A DNA stretch of 64,000 nucleotides from an uncultured Planctomycetaceae bacterium (GTDB lineage: Bacteria; Planctomycetota; Planctomycetia; Pirellulales; Pirellulaceae), in NCBI GenBank assembly GCA_937862885.1, contig CALMEE010000152.1, positions 35,870 through 99,869 of the forward strand, written 5' to 3'. The translations under genes and the position numbers were made by a program. How positions within the stretch are numbered: the first letter of the stretch is position 1; every line of letters begins with the position of its first letter. Of this stretch, positions 19,021-30,193 are shown one piece after another. The notes beneath the pieces were generated by a model. The model searched no databases. It saw only the letters and a list, made by a program, of their open reading frames with translations, and had not been told where the DNA came from.

Positions 19021-19760
19021 TGAATCTATCCCTTTCCATGGTCGAACGGCACATCGGTGATTTGCTGTGTCGCGTAGTCGATACGTCGATGTCCGCCGCA
19101 AACCCTGAAAAAGTTGTCCTTCTTTGCCATGGTTATGGTGCCGGAGGCGATGATTTGGTGCCATGCGCTTATGACCTACATCGCGCAGCCGAAATTTCGC
19201 GTACCCGATTTGTGTTCCCTGCGGCTCCGATCGAATTGGATGATTTTTATGGCGACGCACGAGCTTGGTGGCCGATTGATGTGATGGCTTTGCAGGATGC
19301 AATCGCCACTGGACGAATTCGCGACTTACGCAATGACGAACCCGAGCTTTTGAAAGTGCGGCGAGGCGAAATTGTTGAAGTAATAGAGCAGTTAAGAAAC
19401 GAAACAGGCCTGGATACGTCCAAGTTGATTTTAGGCGGGTTTTCACAAGGGGCCATGCTGACGACTGATGTGGCATTAAATATTCAAGGAGGAATTGGAG
19501 GCTTGCTCATCTGGTCTGGCACATTGCTGAACGAGACGAATTGGACTCGCTTGGCGGCGCAGATGTCGGCGGACGAGAAGTTTCCCATTTTTCAGAGCCA
19601 TGGGCGTTTGGATCCGATTCTTCCTTTCAGCAACGCGGAAAGGTTGAGGGACATGCTGTTAGCAAATGGGTTCCCCGTGACATTTCAGGAATTTTTGGGG
19701 CCACACACAATTCCGCCTGAGGCTATTGCTTCAGCGGCGCAAGTTATCGAAAATTGTTGA
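19020..19760 (+). CDS. Phospholipase/carboxylesterase-family alpha/beta hydrolase
   Basis: 246 residues from the ATG at 19020, overlapping the stop of the SDR gene. The oxyanion-side HGYGAGGDDL, nucleophile elbow GGFSQGAM, acid HGRLDPILP and base GPHTIPPEA give a complete Ser-Asp-His triad of the Abhydrolase_2 (carboxylesterase/lysophospholipase-like) family. The length fits (about 200-250). It probably acts in the cytoplasm on small esters, since no signal peptide is seen. Tight overlap with the SDR and beta-propeller genes suggests one operon, but no pathway is obvious. Confidence 0.8.
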   Translation: MNLSLSMVERHIGDLLCRVVDTSMSAANPEKVVLLCHGYGAGGDDLVPCAYDLHRAAEISRTRFVFPAAPIELDDFYGDARAWWPIDVMALQDAIATGRIRDLRNDEPELLKVRRGEIVEVIEQLRNETGLDTSKLILGGFSQGAMLTTDVALNIQGGIGGLLIWSGTLLNETNWTRLAAQMSADEKFPIFQSHGRLDPILPFSNAERLRDMLLANGFPVTFQEFLGPHTIPPEAIASAAQVIENC

Positions 19761-19973
19761 CGTCAACCGCGCCGTGCGATGGCGAACGATCGCCCTTTGA
19801 ACTTTGGCTTTCGGCAATTCTATCATCAACACAAACCTCGAATGTGCCGAGCGATGTGCTGATTGACAGGTTGCAGATACCGATGGTTTTGTGTCAAGTG
19901 ACAAGCTGGTTCGGCGCGGCGAAGTGCGCGTTAGCGAGATAATCCCGGTCTCACTCGTAAATCGGAAATACTT

Positions 19974-20468
19974 ATGGCATGGTTTAAGTTACGGCCAACT
20001 TTCCGAATTCCATTGAACGAGACGCGTGATAGTGCTATCAAAAAGCTAAACGACTATCATGCACAGGTCGAGAGTTCTGCGGAATTTCTGATGTTCGGCG
20101 AATACGGAGAATTGCATTTGCCGACAATCGAACATCGACTGTGGTCTCCCCATCTGTCGTTCTATGTGTTTGAAAAGGACGAGGAATGCTATATTTTCGG
20201 GCGGTTTGCTCCGCGTGTCGATGTATGGACTACTGTCTGGATTGCCTATTTGGCTCTGATATTTTTAGCGTTCTTCGGCGCCATGCTGGCGATATCGCAA
20301 TTCATGCTTGGTTCCTATGTCTGGGGAATTTGGGTCATGGTGGGCGCGTTCGTAGCATTGGCAGCGGTTTATGCAGTTGCCCATATTGGGCAACAATGGA
20401 GTGCCGACCAAATGCAAAAATTGCGAGATTGTTTTGAGGAAATTGTGCTGCGGGCTAATATAAAATGA
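19974..20468 (+). CDS. Hypothetical membrane protein
   Basis: 164 residues from the ATG at 19974. The N-terminal 85 residues are soluble (FRIPLNETRDSAIKKLNDYH), followed by two adjacent membrane helices at about 86-135 (VWIAYLALIFLAFFGAMLAI and VWGIWVMVGAFVALAAVYAV) and a short tail with a conserved-looking GQQWSADQMQKLRDCFEE. I do not recognise a named family. It lies 213 nt after the esterase gene on the same strand. Confidence 0.6.
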   Translation: MAWFKLRPTFRIPLNETRDSAIKKLNDYHAQVESSAEFLMFGEYGELHLPTIEHRLWSPHLSFYVFEKDEECYIFGRFAPRVDVWTTVWIAYLALIFLAFFGAMLAISQFMLGSYVWGIWVMVGAFVALAAVYAVAHIGQQWSADQMQKLRDCFEEIVLRANIK

Positions 20469-20723
20469 GATGAGCCCGCAAGTCCCATAATGTTTTTGCT
20501 CCATCGTCCATCCTAGGCTGGATATCTGTTAGGCGCTGGCGGATACAACCACCTTTGCGTTAATACCCTTCTGTGGGAAATGGACTTCGGTATCAAGCGG
20601 TAAAGAGTATCTACAATTACTCGATCGCAGGGATGCCGCAGAGAATAGAATTTTCGCTTATTCGGTGTGTGGCAAATTGCTGATATCCGGGCCACTCGTT
20701 AAACCGAAGCAGCATCAGCTGTG

Positions 20724-21536
20724 CTAGGGAGAGGAATCACCTGTCGCGATCAAGATGATCGAGCAGACGATCTGCATAACGAAGGCCAGGGCGAGAACGA
20801 TTGCTAAGATTCGGGGCCAAGACCCCCTCGTGAACCCATAGTAGATTGCGTAGATAGGAATCAAAAGACTCAATACTCCTTGCACGACCTCGTCCATGAA
20901 CGCAAAGACAACGATGGTGATATGGCAGGAAAACGCGATTATCCCCGAAACAACAACGGCGATAACGGCCGGATTGATATCGGCGGGTGTATATTCCATC
21001 ACCAGCACTACAGCTAAACCAGCCAAGATTAAGATCCCGGCTACGGCAGCCGCAACAAATGCGATCACAATTGAGTCAGCTCCATCGCCGAAATCCTGCT
21101 CTTGAGAAGAGATCGGAGTTTCGGAGATGTCTTTTTCGGCTTGAGCCAACAATAACTCAGCGTTCGTTTTGCCCTCAAGGCTTGGATCATAGTCTTCACC
21201 GTAGTCGATGACGGTTTGCAAGTGTTCGCCAGTTGCGGTATTGAAGCCGCAATTAACGCAGATAACTGAACTGGCCGACATCACATTGCCGCATGACTGG
21301 CATATTGGACCTTGTGGAAGACCTTGAACGCCCTCTTCATCCAGCAGATCCAGCAACGCTCGGTTAACACTTCGTCCGGAAAGTGAAGCCGATTTACCAG
21401 CTTGTACAGCGGCCTTTTCTGGAGCGGATGGAATTTGCAGAGCTTGCGTACATCGCGGACACTTCACCCGCTTGCCAGCTAATTCATTCTTGGCATTAAA
21501 TGAGAAACCACATTGGCAAGTTGTTCGGATCGACAT
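20724..21536 (-). CDS. Zinc-ribbon membrane protein of planctomycete type
   Basis: About 270 residues from the ATG at 21536 (MSIRTT). Residues 5-30 form an MJ0042-like zinc ribbon (CQCGFSFNAKNELAGKRVKC followed by PRC), and a second pair of zinc knuckles follows around 80-105 (CQSCGNVMSASSVICVNCGF). The C-terminal part has several membrane helices, including ADSIVIAFVAAAVAGILILA, NPAVIAVVVSGIIAFSCHIT and ILAIVLALAFVMQIVCSIIL. This combination is common in planctomycetes and has no experimental role known to me. It is convergent with the small membrane protein gene on the plus strand. Confidence 0.7.
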   Translation of the reverse strand: MSIRTTCQCGFSFNAKNELAGKRVKCPRCTQALQIPSAPEKAAVQAGKSASLSGRSVNRALLDLLDEEGVQGLPQGPICQSCGNVMSASSVICVNCGFNTATGEHLQTVIDYGEDYDPSLEGKTNAELLLAQAEKDISETPISSQEQDFGDGADSIVIAFVAAAVAGILILAGLAVVLVMEYTPADINPAVIAVVVSGIIAFSCHITIVVFAFMDEVVQGVLSLLIPIYAIYYGFTRGSWPRILAIVLALAFVMQIVCSIILIATGDSSP

Positions 21537-22169
21537 CGTCTTATTTAGTTGACGTTGAGGCACTGAAGCGGTGTTTGAGCGACATCTTCAGATTAGCTAA
21601 TTGTGCCGTTTAATCAATCTATTCGTTTCAACGGCTGAGCGAAAATTTAGGTGCAAAGTCCACTTTTTGCGGTAATGACGGTTTCATGTTCACGATATGG
21701 TATCCGTCAATACCAGAATTCTACTTGCAATTCGGTACTAGACTAGCCGGGAATTGCCAATTCTCCAATTCTCTTTGCCTAGTCAGGGCGTTTTTGACAA
21801 CTCCGACACAATACAATCTTGGGGAAATTTGGTTGTATCGACTCGCCCCGTAGCACGCCAAATCTAACCATCAATTGGCGTCGTCGAGTTGCTGGGGCAC
21901 CCAGCCATCTGTTTGTGAAATGATTAATGAGCCAGGTGAAGTCAACTTTAAATCGAAAGGCCCGTGGATTAGAATTCGCATATTGCCTGTAAGCACTCAA
22001 GCCACGGGGTTAACCGCCAAAGATGGTTGAGCTAACGGTTTGACTCAAAGACATTGTCGGACGCGATGCTTACCGCGTTAACATGACTATGTGTGTTGTA
22101 AGCAGTCGCCTTGCCAATGTTCGGTTGGCAGAGTTAACAAGTTTTGGCGTTCGGGGGAGATACTTGGGT
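21537..22169. other. Intergenic region between divergent genes
   Basis: About 630 nt upstream of both neighbours. I find no gene or clear terminator. GGGGGAG at 22153-22159 is the likely ribosome binding site of the permease-like gene. Confidence 0.5.
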
Positions 22170-23306
22170 ATGCAGTTTCTGGAAAAAATTCTTGCGACGA
22201 CACGATTTGAATTTATGCGTTTACTGACAGTTCAACGGCTCGCGTTATCAATGATCATGGCACTTTTTCCACCAGCGATGTTATTCCTGGTCGGCGAAAA
22301 CACAACTCCCGAAATCGTCCCGTTCTTCATTTCTGCTTTGGTCTTATTTATTGGATTGTTATCCTTGCTCCTGTGGGCAACGCCAAATGTGCATGGGGAG
22401 TTAGAGGCGAAGAGTTGGAGTTACATCACCAGCCGTCATGGCGGTCGCTTTGCAATCTTATTTGGCAAATATTTGAATGCCATGATATGGACGATAATGG
22501 TCAGTTGGACGTCAGCGGCTCTGTGCATCGCGTTTGCCGAAGGCCTCAGATTGAACGTTTATGTTTATCCCGTGGCTCAAAATAAAAACACCAAAGTACA
22601 CACATGGGCGAGTGAAGATGACTTGGAGATAATCGATCTACAAGATGAGGACGAAGATGAGAGCTTTGTTGAAGAAGTGCGGAGCCGGAGGCATGAGCGG
22701 AAATCTGGTTTTGATGAGGATATCGTGCTTCGAGATCGGGATGCAAACACAGATCTGGAAGAGCGATCTGAGCAAAATGAGAATCAGTCTGACAAGCACG
22801 TGGAAACGGTTTCCCCCGCTCCGCCGCCACGCGATAGATTAGGGGAGAATATTAAAGCGAACCAGAAACGTGAACAAGAAACAGCAGATTACGACACCGC
22901 TATGGAATATGCTTCACCCGGCGGTTATTACCTGCTCGCATTGACTGGCTTGATTTTGGTTGCTGCTCCATTCTATGCGGCAGTTTTCTCATTGATGGGT
23001 GTTTTGTTCTCCAGGAAATCGATGGTGTTCGGAGCAGCCTATGTGGTCATCAGTGAACTTGTGTTGGCTTCAGTGCCTGCTAACGTAAACAAGTTGACCG
23101 GGAGGTACCACTTGACAACCATCGCAAGCGAATTTTTCGGCTTCTGGATCCTACCATTGCCCAAAGAGGAATATGAGGCTTTATTTGGTCGAGTTTCTTT
23201 TTGGGGAAGCATGGCAACGCTGGTTTCGCTCACCCTCATCTTAATGACCGTTGCAGCACTTGTAATTCGGTTTCGAGAATACATAACCAGCGACGAAGCG
23301 GGTTAA
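22170..23306 (+). CDS. ABC-2-like membrane permease with acidic loop
   Basis: About 378 residues from the ATG at 22170, preferred to an ATG at 22083 because of GGGGGAG 10 nt upstream and the sequence MQFLEKILATTRFEFMRLLTVQR typical of ABC-2 permease N-termini. Membrane segments include LALSMIMALFPPAMLFLVG, FFISALVLFIGLLSLLLWA and LNAMIWTIMVSWTSAALCIA, and at the C-terminal end YYLLALTGLILVAAPFYAAV and MATLVSLTLILMTVAALVI. Between the two halves is a ~120-residue highly charged loop rich in Glu, Asp and Arg. No ATPase gene lies beside it. Substrate unknown. Confidence 0.7.
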   Translation: MQFLEKILATTRFEFMRLLTVQRLALSMIMALFPPAMLFLVGENTTPEIVPFFISALVLFIGLLSLLLWATPNVHGELEAKSWSYITSRHGGRFAILFGKYLNAMIWTIMVSWTSAALCIAFAEGLRLNVYVYPVAQNKNTKVHTWASEDDLEIIDLQDEDEDESFVEEVRSRRHERKSGFDEDIVLRDRDANTDLEERSEQNENQSDKHVETVSPAPPPRDRLGENIKANQKREQETADYDTAMEYASPGGYYLLALTGLILVAAPFYAAVFSLMGVLFSRKSMVFGAAYVVISELVLASVPANVNKLTGRYHLTTIASEFFGFWILPLPKEEYEALFGRVSFWGSMATLVSLTLILMTVAALVIRFREYITSDEAG

Positions 23307-24123
23307 GCCAACGACGGCGCAGAAGAAAATTGAGGACGCCGACGTCACCTCTGAAACGAAAATGAGCGAACACTCCGTAGACCTGTACTAACGGATAGCA
23401 GAAGCCGTGCAAATCGACGCTGCAATTTGTTAGAACCGGGACTGGCTTTTAAGAATGAATTGTTCGCAAGTTAAAGAACTGGAAACGCAGAAACGCAGAG
23501 GGCGCAGAGTAGTGTTGCGTTCGATTTCGACGTGTGCTCAGGGCCTCCACGATTGAAAAAAATTGTCGCGCCGATTCAGCCTGAACTGTTGTTTCAGCCC
23601 GCGTCGTCAAAAAACGCTTATACATCCTCCAAGTTTGAGAATTCGCGCAGCGAAGCTCGAATGCGTATGCGTCGTAACCTTGCGACGTGCAGGTATGGCC
23701 TCGTCGATTCTCGATGAGGTGCTTTGGAGAATGTCGAAAGAGCGCGTGTTGCATTGGCGATCAGCTGTCAACATGGTCGTCTTCCGTCGCGTTTACGTGT
23801 TAAGCGACGCATCGCGAAAATGTCCTTTTGCTAAATGGACGATATTTTCCGCGTTTTTGCTGGCATCTGCTCAGAGTTTCGCTTTGATTTTCCTCGGACA
23901 CGCATTTCACCAGCTTGCTAAGGTACACGCCGCAGCATTGACCGATTCAGAATTGCATATAATGGCTGCATTGAATTGGCAAGTTCGGTAGGCGGACTTC
24001 TGCCTGTGCGGCTGAGTTTTGGGCAATCCGACAAGGCAAACGCTGGCGAGCTTCGCACAATTCTCCGTGAAATGATCAACGATCAACTTGTGAATTGGAA
24101 ATTCCTTCTGGAACAGGAGAACG
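23307..24123. other. Intergenic region
   Basis: About 815 nt before the MoxR-like gene. Plus-strand open frames here (for example 23563-23991) have skewed Arg/Ser composition and no recognised domain. AGGAGA just before 24124 is the ribosome binding site of the next gene. Confidence 0.5.
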
Positions 24124-25545
24124 ATGAATACGACGACCATCTCGCGTCCGACAACTTTGGAGCAATTGATAGATAGCGGCTGGACCTCACGCAGCGTAAA
24201 AGCGGAGATCCAGGCGAATTTTGTACGCAAGCTGGAATCTGGCGATGACTTGTTCCCCGGGATCATTGGCTACGACGATACTGTCATTCCTGAGCTAAAT
24301 ATCGCGCTATTGTCGGGGCATGACCTGCTCTTTTTGGGTGAAAAGGGACAGGCAAAAAGCAGGTTGATGCGCGCGCTGGTGCAGTTCCTCGACGAGGAAA
24401 TACCCTACCTCGCTCTACCCGATGTACCCTTTCATGAAGACCCATTTCGCCCCTTAACGAAAGCGGCAAAAGAGTATTTGGCCAACAACTCGCCTGACCA
24501 AGTCCAGATCGCCTGGTGGAAACGCGAAGATCGTTATGGCGAACGATTAGCGCCAGGAACAAAATTTGCCGACATCATCGGGGAAATCGATCCAGCGAAA
24601 CTGATGCGGGGAACTGGAATGTCGGCTGAAGAAGCCTTGCATTTTGGTTTGATTCCCAGAATGCATCGGGGCATCTTCGCCATTAATGAACTGCCGGAAC
24701 TCGACGAATTGGTCCAAGTGGGTCTTTTCAATATATTGGAAGAAAGGGACGTTCAAATTCGAGGCTATCCGATTCGCTTTGATATCGATGTCATGATCCT
24801 GTTCTCCGCAAACCCCTCGACGTATAACCGTAGCGGAAAGGTCATTCCGCAATTGAAAGACCGCATTGGCTCGATTATTCAAACACACTACCCGCAGGAG
24901 CGAGATCTGGGAATCCAAATCTGTGAGCAGGAGGCGGATATCGAGTTGGCGGGGGAGTACCCAGTGCTTGTCCCTTATTTCATGAAGGAGATTTGTGAAG
25001 AGATAACTCTGGCGGCCAGGAAGTCCAAGTATGTCGATCACCAATCCGGTGTGAGCGCACGATTCAGCATCGCCAATTATCGCACGATGATCTCAAGCGC
25101 GCGACACCGCGGGATCGTATTGGGCGAACGTCCGGCTGTGCCGCGGATCAGCGACTTAGCTCATTTGTCTGCGTCCGCTCTGGGCAAGTTAGAGTTGGAT
25201 CTGATGCGCAACCAGCAGATGAAAGAGACTCAGGTGTTGGATGCAATCGTCGCCCAAGCCGTGGCCAAGGTTTTCCAGGAGTATGTGGATGTGCATGGCC
25301 TGCAAGAAATAACCGAAGTCTTCGCAAAAGGTGTAAAGATTGAAGTTGGCGATATGGTGCCATCGGGGCAATATGCTGAGCGATTGAAACGAATTCCAAA
25401 AATTTGGGATGTCGCGTTCCAGGTTAACGCTGCCGAATGTGAAGCAGTACGAGCGTCCTGCGTTGAATTCATTTTGGCTGGACTTTATTCAATGGACAAG
25501 ATTTCCCGAGCCCAACGCCACGGTCGAACGAGTTACGATCTTTGA
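24124..25545 (+). CDS. MoxR/magnesium-chelatase-like AAA+ ATPase
   Basis: 473 residues from the ATG at 24124 with AGGAG just upstream. Walker A is GEKGQAKSR (about residues 72-80), and the Walker B region reads [14 protein letters not shown], the Asn form typical of the magnesium-chelatase-like ChlI branch. Sensor region: [26 protein letters not shown]. The family remodels or matures partner proteins using ATP. The next gene, 48 nt downstream, encodes a VWA-domain protein, the usual partner in MoxR-VWA pairs such as RavA-ViaA and ChlI-ChlD. No chlorophyll genes are present, so a chaperone-type function is more likely. Confidence 0.85.
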   Translation: MNTTTISRPTTLEQLIDSGWTSRSVKAEIQANFVRKLESGDDLFPGIIGYDDTVIPELNIALLSGHDLLFLGEKGQAKSRLMRALVQFLDEEIPYLALPDVPFHEDPFRPLTKAAKEYLANNSPDQVQIAWWKREDRYGERLAPGTKFADIIGEIDPAKLMRGTGMSAEEALHFGLIPRMHRGIFAINELPELDELVQVGLFNILEERDVQIRGYPIRFDIDVMILFSANPSTYNRSGKVIPQLKDRIGSIIQTHYPQERDLGIQICEQEADIELAGEYPVLVPYFMKEICEEITLAARKSKYVDHQSGVSARFSIANYRTMISSARHRGIVLGERPAVPRISDLAHLSASALGKLELDLMRNQQMKETQVLDAIVAQAVAKVFQEYVDVHGLQEITEVFAKGVKIEVGDMVPSGQYAERLKRIPKIWDVAFQVNAAECEAVRASCVEFILAGLYSMDKISRAQRHGRTSYDL

Positions 25546-25593
25546 CCAGCCGAGAAATTCGCACCGGCGTTGCAGGAAAGACTGAGGTGGATT

Positions 25594-27300
25594 ATGAATC
25601 GTAATCGAGCGAATAAGCTTGGCGGTATTTTGCACACGTATCAAAAGTTTGATCCCGCAAAATTTCCGAGCCCCTCGGCGCCGCCACCAGATTTTGTTTC
25701 CCCCATATTCGAACAGATGATGGCCTTCGGGAGATTTCGCCGCCTCAGCGAGGAGGAGTTGGCACGCGCGGTCCGATTGGATCCAAGCCAGTTCTCACAA
25801 CTCGGTCCAAGTATCGAGATGATCCGTGCGATCCTATTGGAACGTCGCCGGCGAATTTTGGAAACGTACGAAACCGATAGTGTAAAGCTCCTTGCGCACA
25901 AGGCGTTTCATGAGCCTGCGGCGGCGATACAGCCTCCGCACAATCGTGCCAAGTTCTATCGCGAAGCCATCATCCAAGAGCAGCTGTATGATTTGGAAAA
26001 GCTCTGGTACAGTGTCAGCGATGATGCGAGTCCGTTTTCCCGATCACTTGTTATCCTTATGGAACATTTGGGGAATAAATACCAAATTGATGAATTAGCC
26101 AGCAAGTATGAGTTCACGGGTCCAGAACCGATGACGATTGAACTCGCGCTGCAGATCAAAGAGGAACTCGAAAAAATTGACGAGTTGCTGAAACAGCTTG
26201 ATGAAGCAGAACAGACTGCGCAGATTGCCGTTATTGATATGGAGTCTTTGGAGCAATTCGTGAATCCATCCGAATTAGCTCCCTTGGATGAAATGAAAAG
26301 GCTGATTGAGAATTACGTCCGTGAGCAGGCCGAACGCCAAGGCTTTGAACACGATGGCAAGCAATTTCAGCTGACCCCGCAAGCCTTGCGGATGTTTCAA
26401 GGCAAACTTTTGGAGCGAATTTTTGACAAGCTCTCCGATGCAAGAACTGGACGGCACCAAAACGCTGTAATTGGCGATGGGGCAATTGAACTCGCCGCGA
26501 CGAAGCCTTATGAATTCGGAGATTCGGTATCCCAGATGGACATTCCGCAATCGATGGTAAACGCCATGATTCGCCAAGGGGTTGGCGACTCCATCACATT
26601 GGTGCCGCAGGATATCGAAATCCATAAGACGCGAAATTCGCCCAAATGCGCGACCGTAATAATCATGGACATGAGCGGATCGATGAGGTACGACGGTCAA
26701 TATATCGATGCGAAGAGAATGGCGCTCGCTTTGGATGGGTTGATCCGCAAAGAATATCCCGGTGATTTCTTAGCTTTTGTCGAAATGTATACCTTCGGGA
26801 AGGTTGTGCCTCCCAGCGAGGTCATTGATCTCATGCCCAAACCGGTAACTCTGTTTGATCCCGTCGTGCGATTATCGGTCGACATGAGCCGAAACGAGAT
26901 CAGTGAGCACATGGTGCATCAACACTTCACGAATATGCAGCACAGTTTAAAACTTGCTCGACAGTTACTCAGCACTCAAAACACGCTGAATCGACAGATC
27001 GTTCTCATCACGGATGGTTTGCCCACAGCGCATTTTGATGAAACCGTTTTGCATTTGATGTACCCAGCTCATCCAGAGACTGAGGCAGCGACAATGCGGG
27101 AAGTTGGGTTGTGTGTTCGCGAGAACATAACCATTAATATGTTTCTAGTGCCAAGTTGGTCGCAGTCAGAAGAGGACATCCGATTTGCTTACCGTTTGGC
27201 GGAGTCGGCCAAAGGGCGAGTTTTCTTTACGAACGGCAAGGACTTGGATCGTTTCGTGGTTTGGGACTACTTGACTCGAAAACGCGAGATATTGGGCTAG
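25594..27300 (+). CDS. VWA-domain protein, partner of the MoxR-like ATPase
   Basis: About 568 residues from the ATG at 25594, chosen because GAGG lies about 9 nt upstream; an in-frame TTG at 25570 is an alternative. The N-terminal 340 residues are helical and charged, with no membrane segment. The C-terminal ~220 residues are a von Willebrand factor A domain with a MIDAS motif DMSGSM and the later VLITDGLPTAHFDE. VWA partners of MoxR ATPases bind substrate through a divalent metal at the MIDAS. It forms a two-gene unit with the ATPase and lies 600 nt upstream of groES, a setting compatible with protein quality control; that link is inferred. Confidence 0.85.
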   Translation: MNRNRANKLGGILHTYQKFDPAKFPSPSAPPPDFVSPIFEQMMAFGRFRRLSEEELARAVRLDPSQFSQLGPSIEMIRAILLERRRRILETYETDSVKLLAHKAFHEPAAAIQPPHNRAKFYREAIIQEQLYDLEKLWYSVSDDASPFSRSLVILMEHLGNKYQIDELASKYEFTGPEPMTIELALQIKEELEKIDELLKQLDEAEQTAQIAVIDMESLEQFVNPSELAPLDEMKRLIENYVREQAERQGFEHDGKQFQLTPQALRMFQGKLLERIFDKLSDARTGRHQNAVIGDGAIELAATKPYEFGDSVSQMDIPQSMVNAMIRQGVGDSITLVPQDIEIHKTRNSPKCATVIIMDMSGSMRYDGQYIDAKRMALALDGLIRKEYPGDFLAFVEMYTFGKVVPPSEVIDLMPKPVTLFDPVVRLSVDMSRNEISEHMVHQHFTNMQHSLKLARQLLSTQNTLNRQIVLITDGLPTAHFDETVLHLMYPAHPETEAATMREVGLCVRENITINMFLVPSWSQSEEDIRFAYRLAESAKGRVFFTNGKDLDRFVVWDYLTRKREILG

Positions 27301-27902
27301 TTCTCGCTCAACGATTGGGGCTGATCAAGGAATTCACTCAGTTCCTATCCTCTTTGTGCCAAATTGGCACCCCACAAACGGTGGTGTGCCGCGAGCAACC
27401 CACGACTTTGTGCAACCCGCCGCCATCAAAGTCATATAAACCAACGGCTTTTGAATGAATTCGACTGCCCTTTTGATTTTTGGAATTTTGTTTGGACTGC
27501 AGTCGGCACATTTGTGGGTTCGGCGCGCGGATTGCAAGGTAGGTGATTAGGTGTCGCGAAACCTGAAATCTTGTCAGTCACGAACCTGAGCCGCGCTGCG
27601 TATTGCTGGCCGATTGGGAGGCAAGGTTAGTTCCTCTTTTTCAAGGCGAGAAACTCGTCCAAGAGAGGTGTGCCCGTCCAAACCGGGTAGATCGTGATCT
27701 TCTCAAGTCGGTCTTGATTTCCAGTTGTAGGTAGATGCATACCTCTACTTTGCTTCGTAAAAGTTGCGAATCAGGACCGAATTCGTTTAGACACCAGACT
27801 ATCCGATCCCGTAGCGATCAGGTCGTTTTTCGGACAATTCAAACAGACATGATTCATAATTAACGTTTGTGCAAACTAAGTCATTGCAAGGAGATTACAC
27901 AC
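27301..27902. other. Intergenic region upstream of groES
   Basis: About 600 nt. No coding sequence is supported. It carries a possible groESL promoter near its right end. I looked for a CIRCE (HrcA) inverted repeat and did not see one. Confidence 0.5.
27831..27860 (+). promoter_or_regulatory. Possible groESL promoter
   Basis: CGGACA at 27831-27836 and CATAAT at 27855-27860 are separated by 18 nt and match the sigma-70 consensus at 4/6 and 5/6 positions, about 40 nt before the groES start. Suggestive only; no CIRCE element accompanies it. Confidence 0.3.
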
Positions 27903-28229
27903 ATGGCAGCAACGGCGACTAAAACAAAAAAGTCGATTAAGCTCAACCTTCAACCCATTGGCGACCGGATTGTTGTTCGGCGAGACGATTCGGAATCGAC
28001 AACATCGGGCGGAATTATTCTCCCCGATTCTGCCAAAGACAAACCAGCCAAAGGAGTCGTGTTGAGTGTTGGCAATGGGAAGCTGTTGAACAATGGAAAT
28101 CGATCAAAAATGCAACTGTCGATTGGAGACCATGTGCTGTTCAATTCTTATGCACCCGATGAAATCGTAATTGATGGCGAAGAGCTGTTGCTGATGCGTG
28201 AAGAAGATGTGATCGCGGTTTTTGAGTAG
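27903..28229 (+). CDS. groES: Co-chaperonin GroES
   Basis: 108 residues from the ATG at 27903, preceded by AAGGAGA at good spacing. The sequence contains the Cpn10 signature LQPIGDRIVVRRDDSE, the GGIILPDSAKDKPAKG mobile-loop region and the C-terminal IDGEELLLMREEDVIAVFE. The N-terminus is about 12 residues longer than the usual ~95-residue GroES and Lys/Thr-rich. GroES caps the GroEL ring and closes the folding chamber in the cytoplasm. groEL follows 129 nt downstream. Confidence 0.97.
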   Translation: MAATATKTKKSIKLNLQPIGDRIVVRRDDSESTTSGGIILPDSAKDKPAKGVVLSVGNGKLLNNGNRSKMQLSIGDHVLFNSYAPDEIVIDGEELLLMREEDVIAVFE

Positions 28230-28283
28230 ATGCTCTCAAGTGTAGCGAAGGTGCTCGATGGCACCACAAAAAAGTTAGAGTAG

Positions 28284-29978
<1,695 letters not shown>

Positions 29979-30023
29979 GAAATCGAATCGGTTGGTACAC
30001 AACCGAATCAATTAGCAGAAACG

Positions 30024-30056
30024 AAACCGTCAGTCAGGAACTGGCGGTTTCCTGTT
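30024..30056 (+). terminator. Rho-independent terminator after groEL
   Basis: An 11-bp stem AAACCGTCAGT/ACTGGCGGTTT (30024-30034 with 30040-30050, one G-T pair) with a 5-nt loop, followed by a T-rich stretch, begins 45 nt after the groEL stop. Confidence 0.8.
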
Positions 30057-30193
30057 TTCTTGCCAACTAACGACTGAACGACGATTTGGTGGTTAATCCT
30101 GGAAGCTCAATCGAGGGTGAATGGTCTTCGATCTTTGGTCTTTACAAATGGCATCGGCCTTTACCAAATGGCAATTGTATCGATGCAAGTTAG

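Noticed and set aside
23563..23991. 142-residue open frame on the plus strand
   Set aside because: Skewed Arg/Ser composition, no ribosome binding site or domain; treated as chance.
27700..27900. CIRCE (HrcA) operator before groES
   Set aside because: No TTAGCACTC-N9-GAGTGCTAA-like inverted repeat found.
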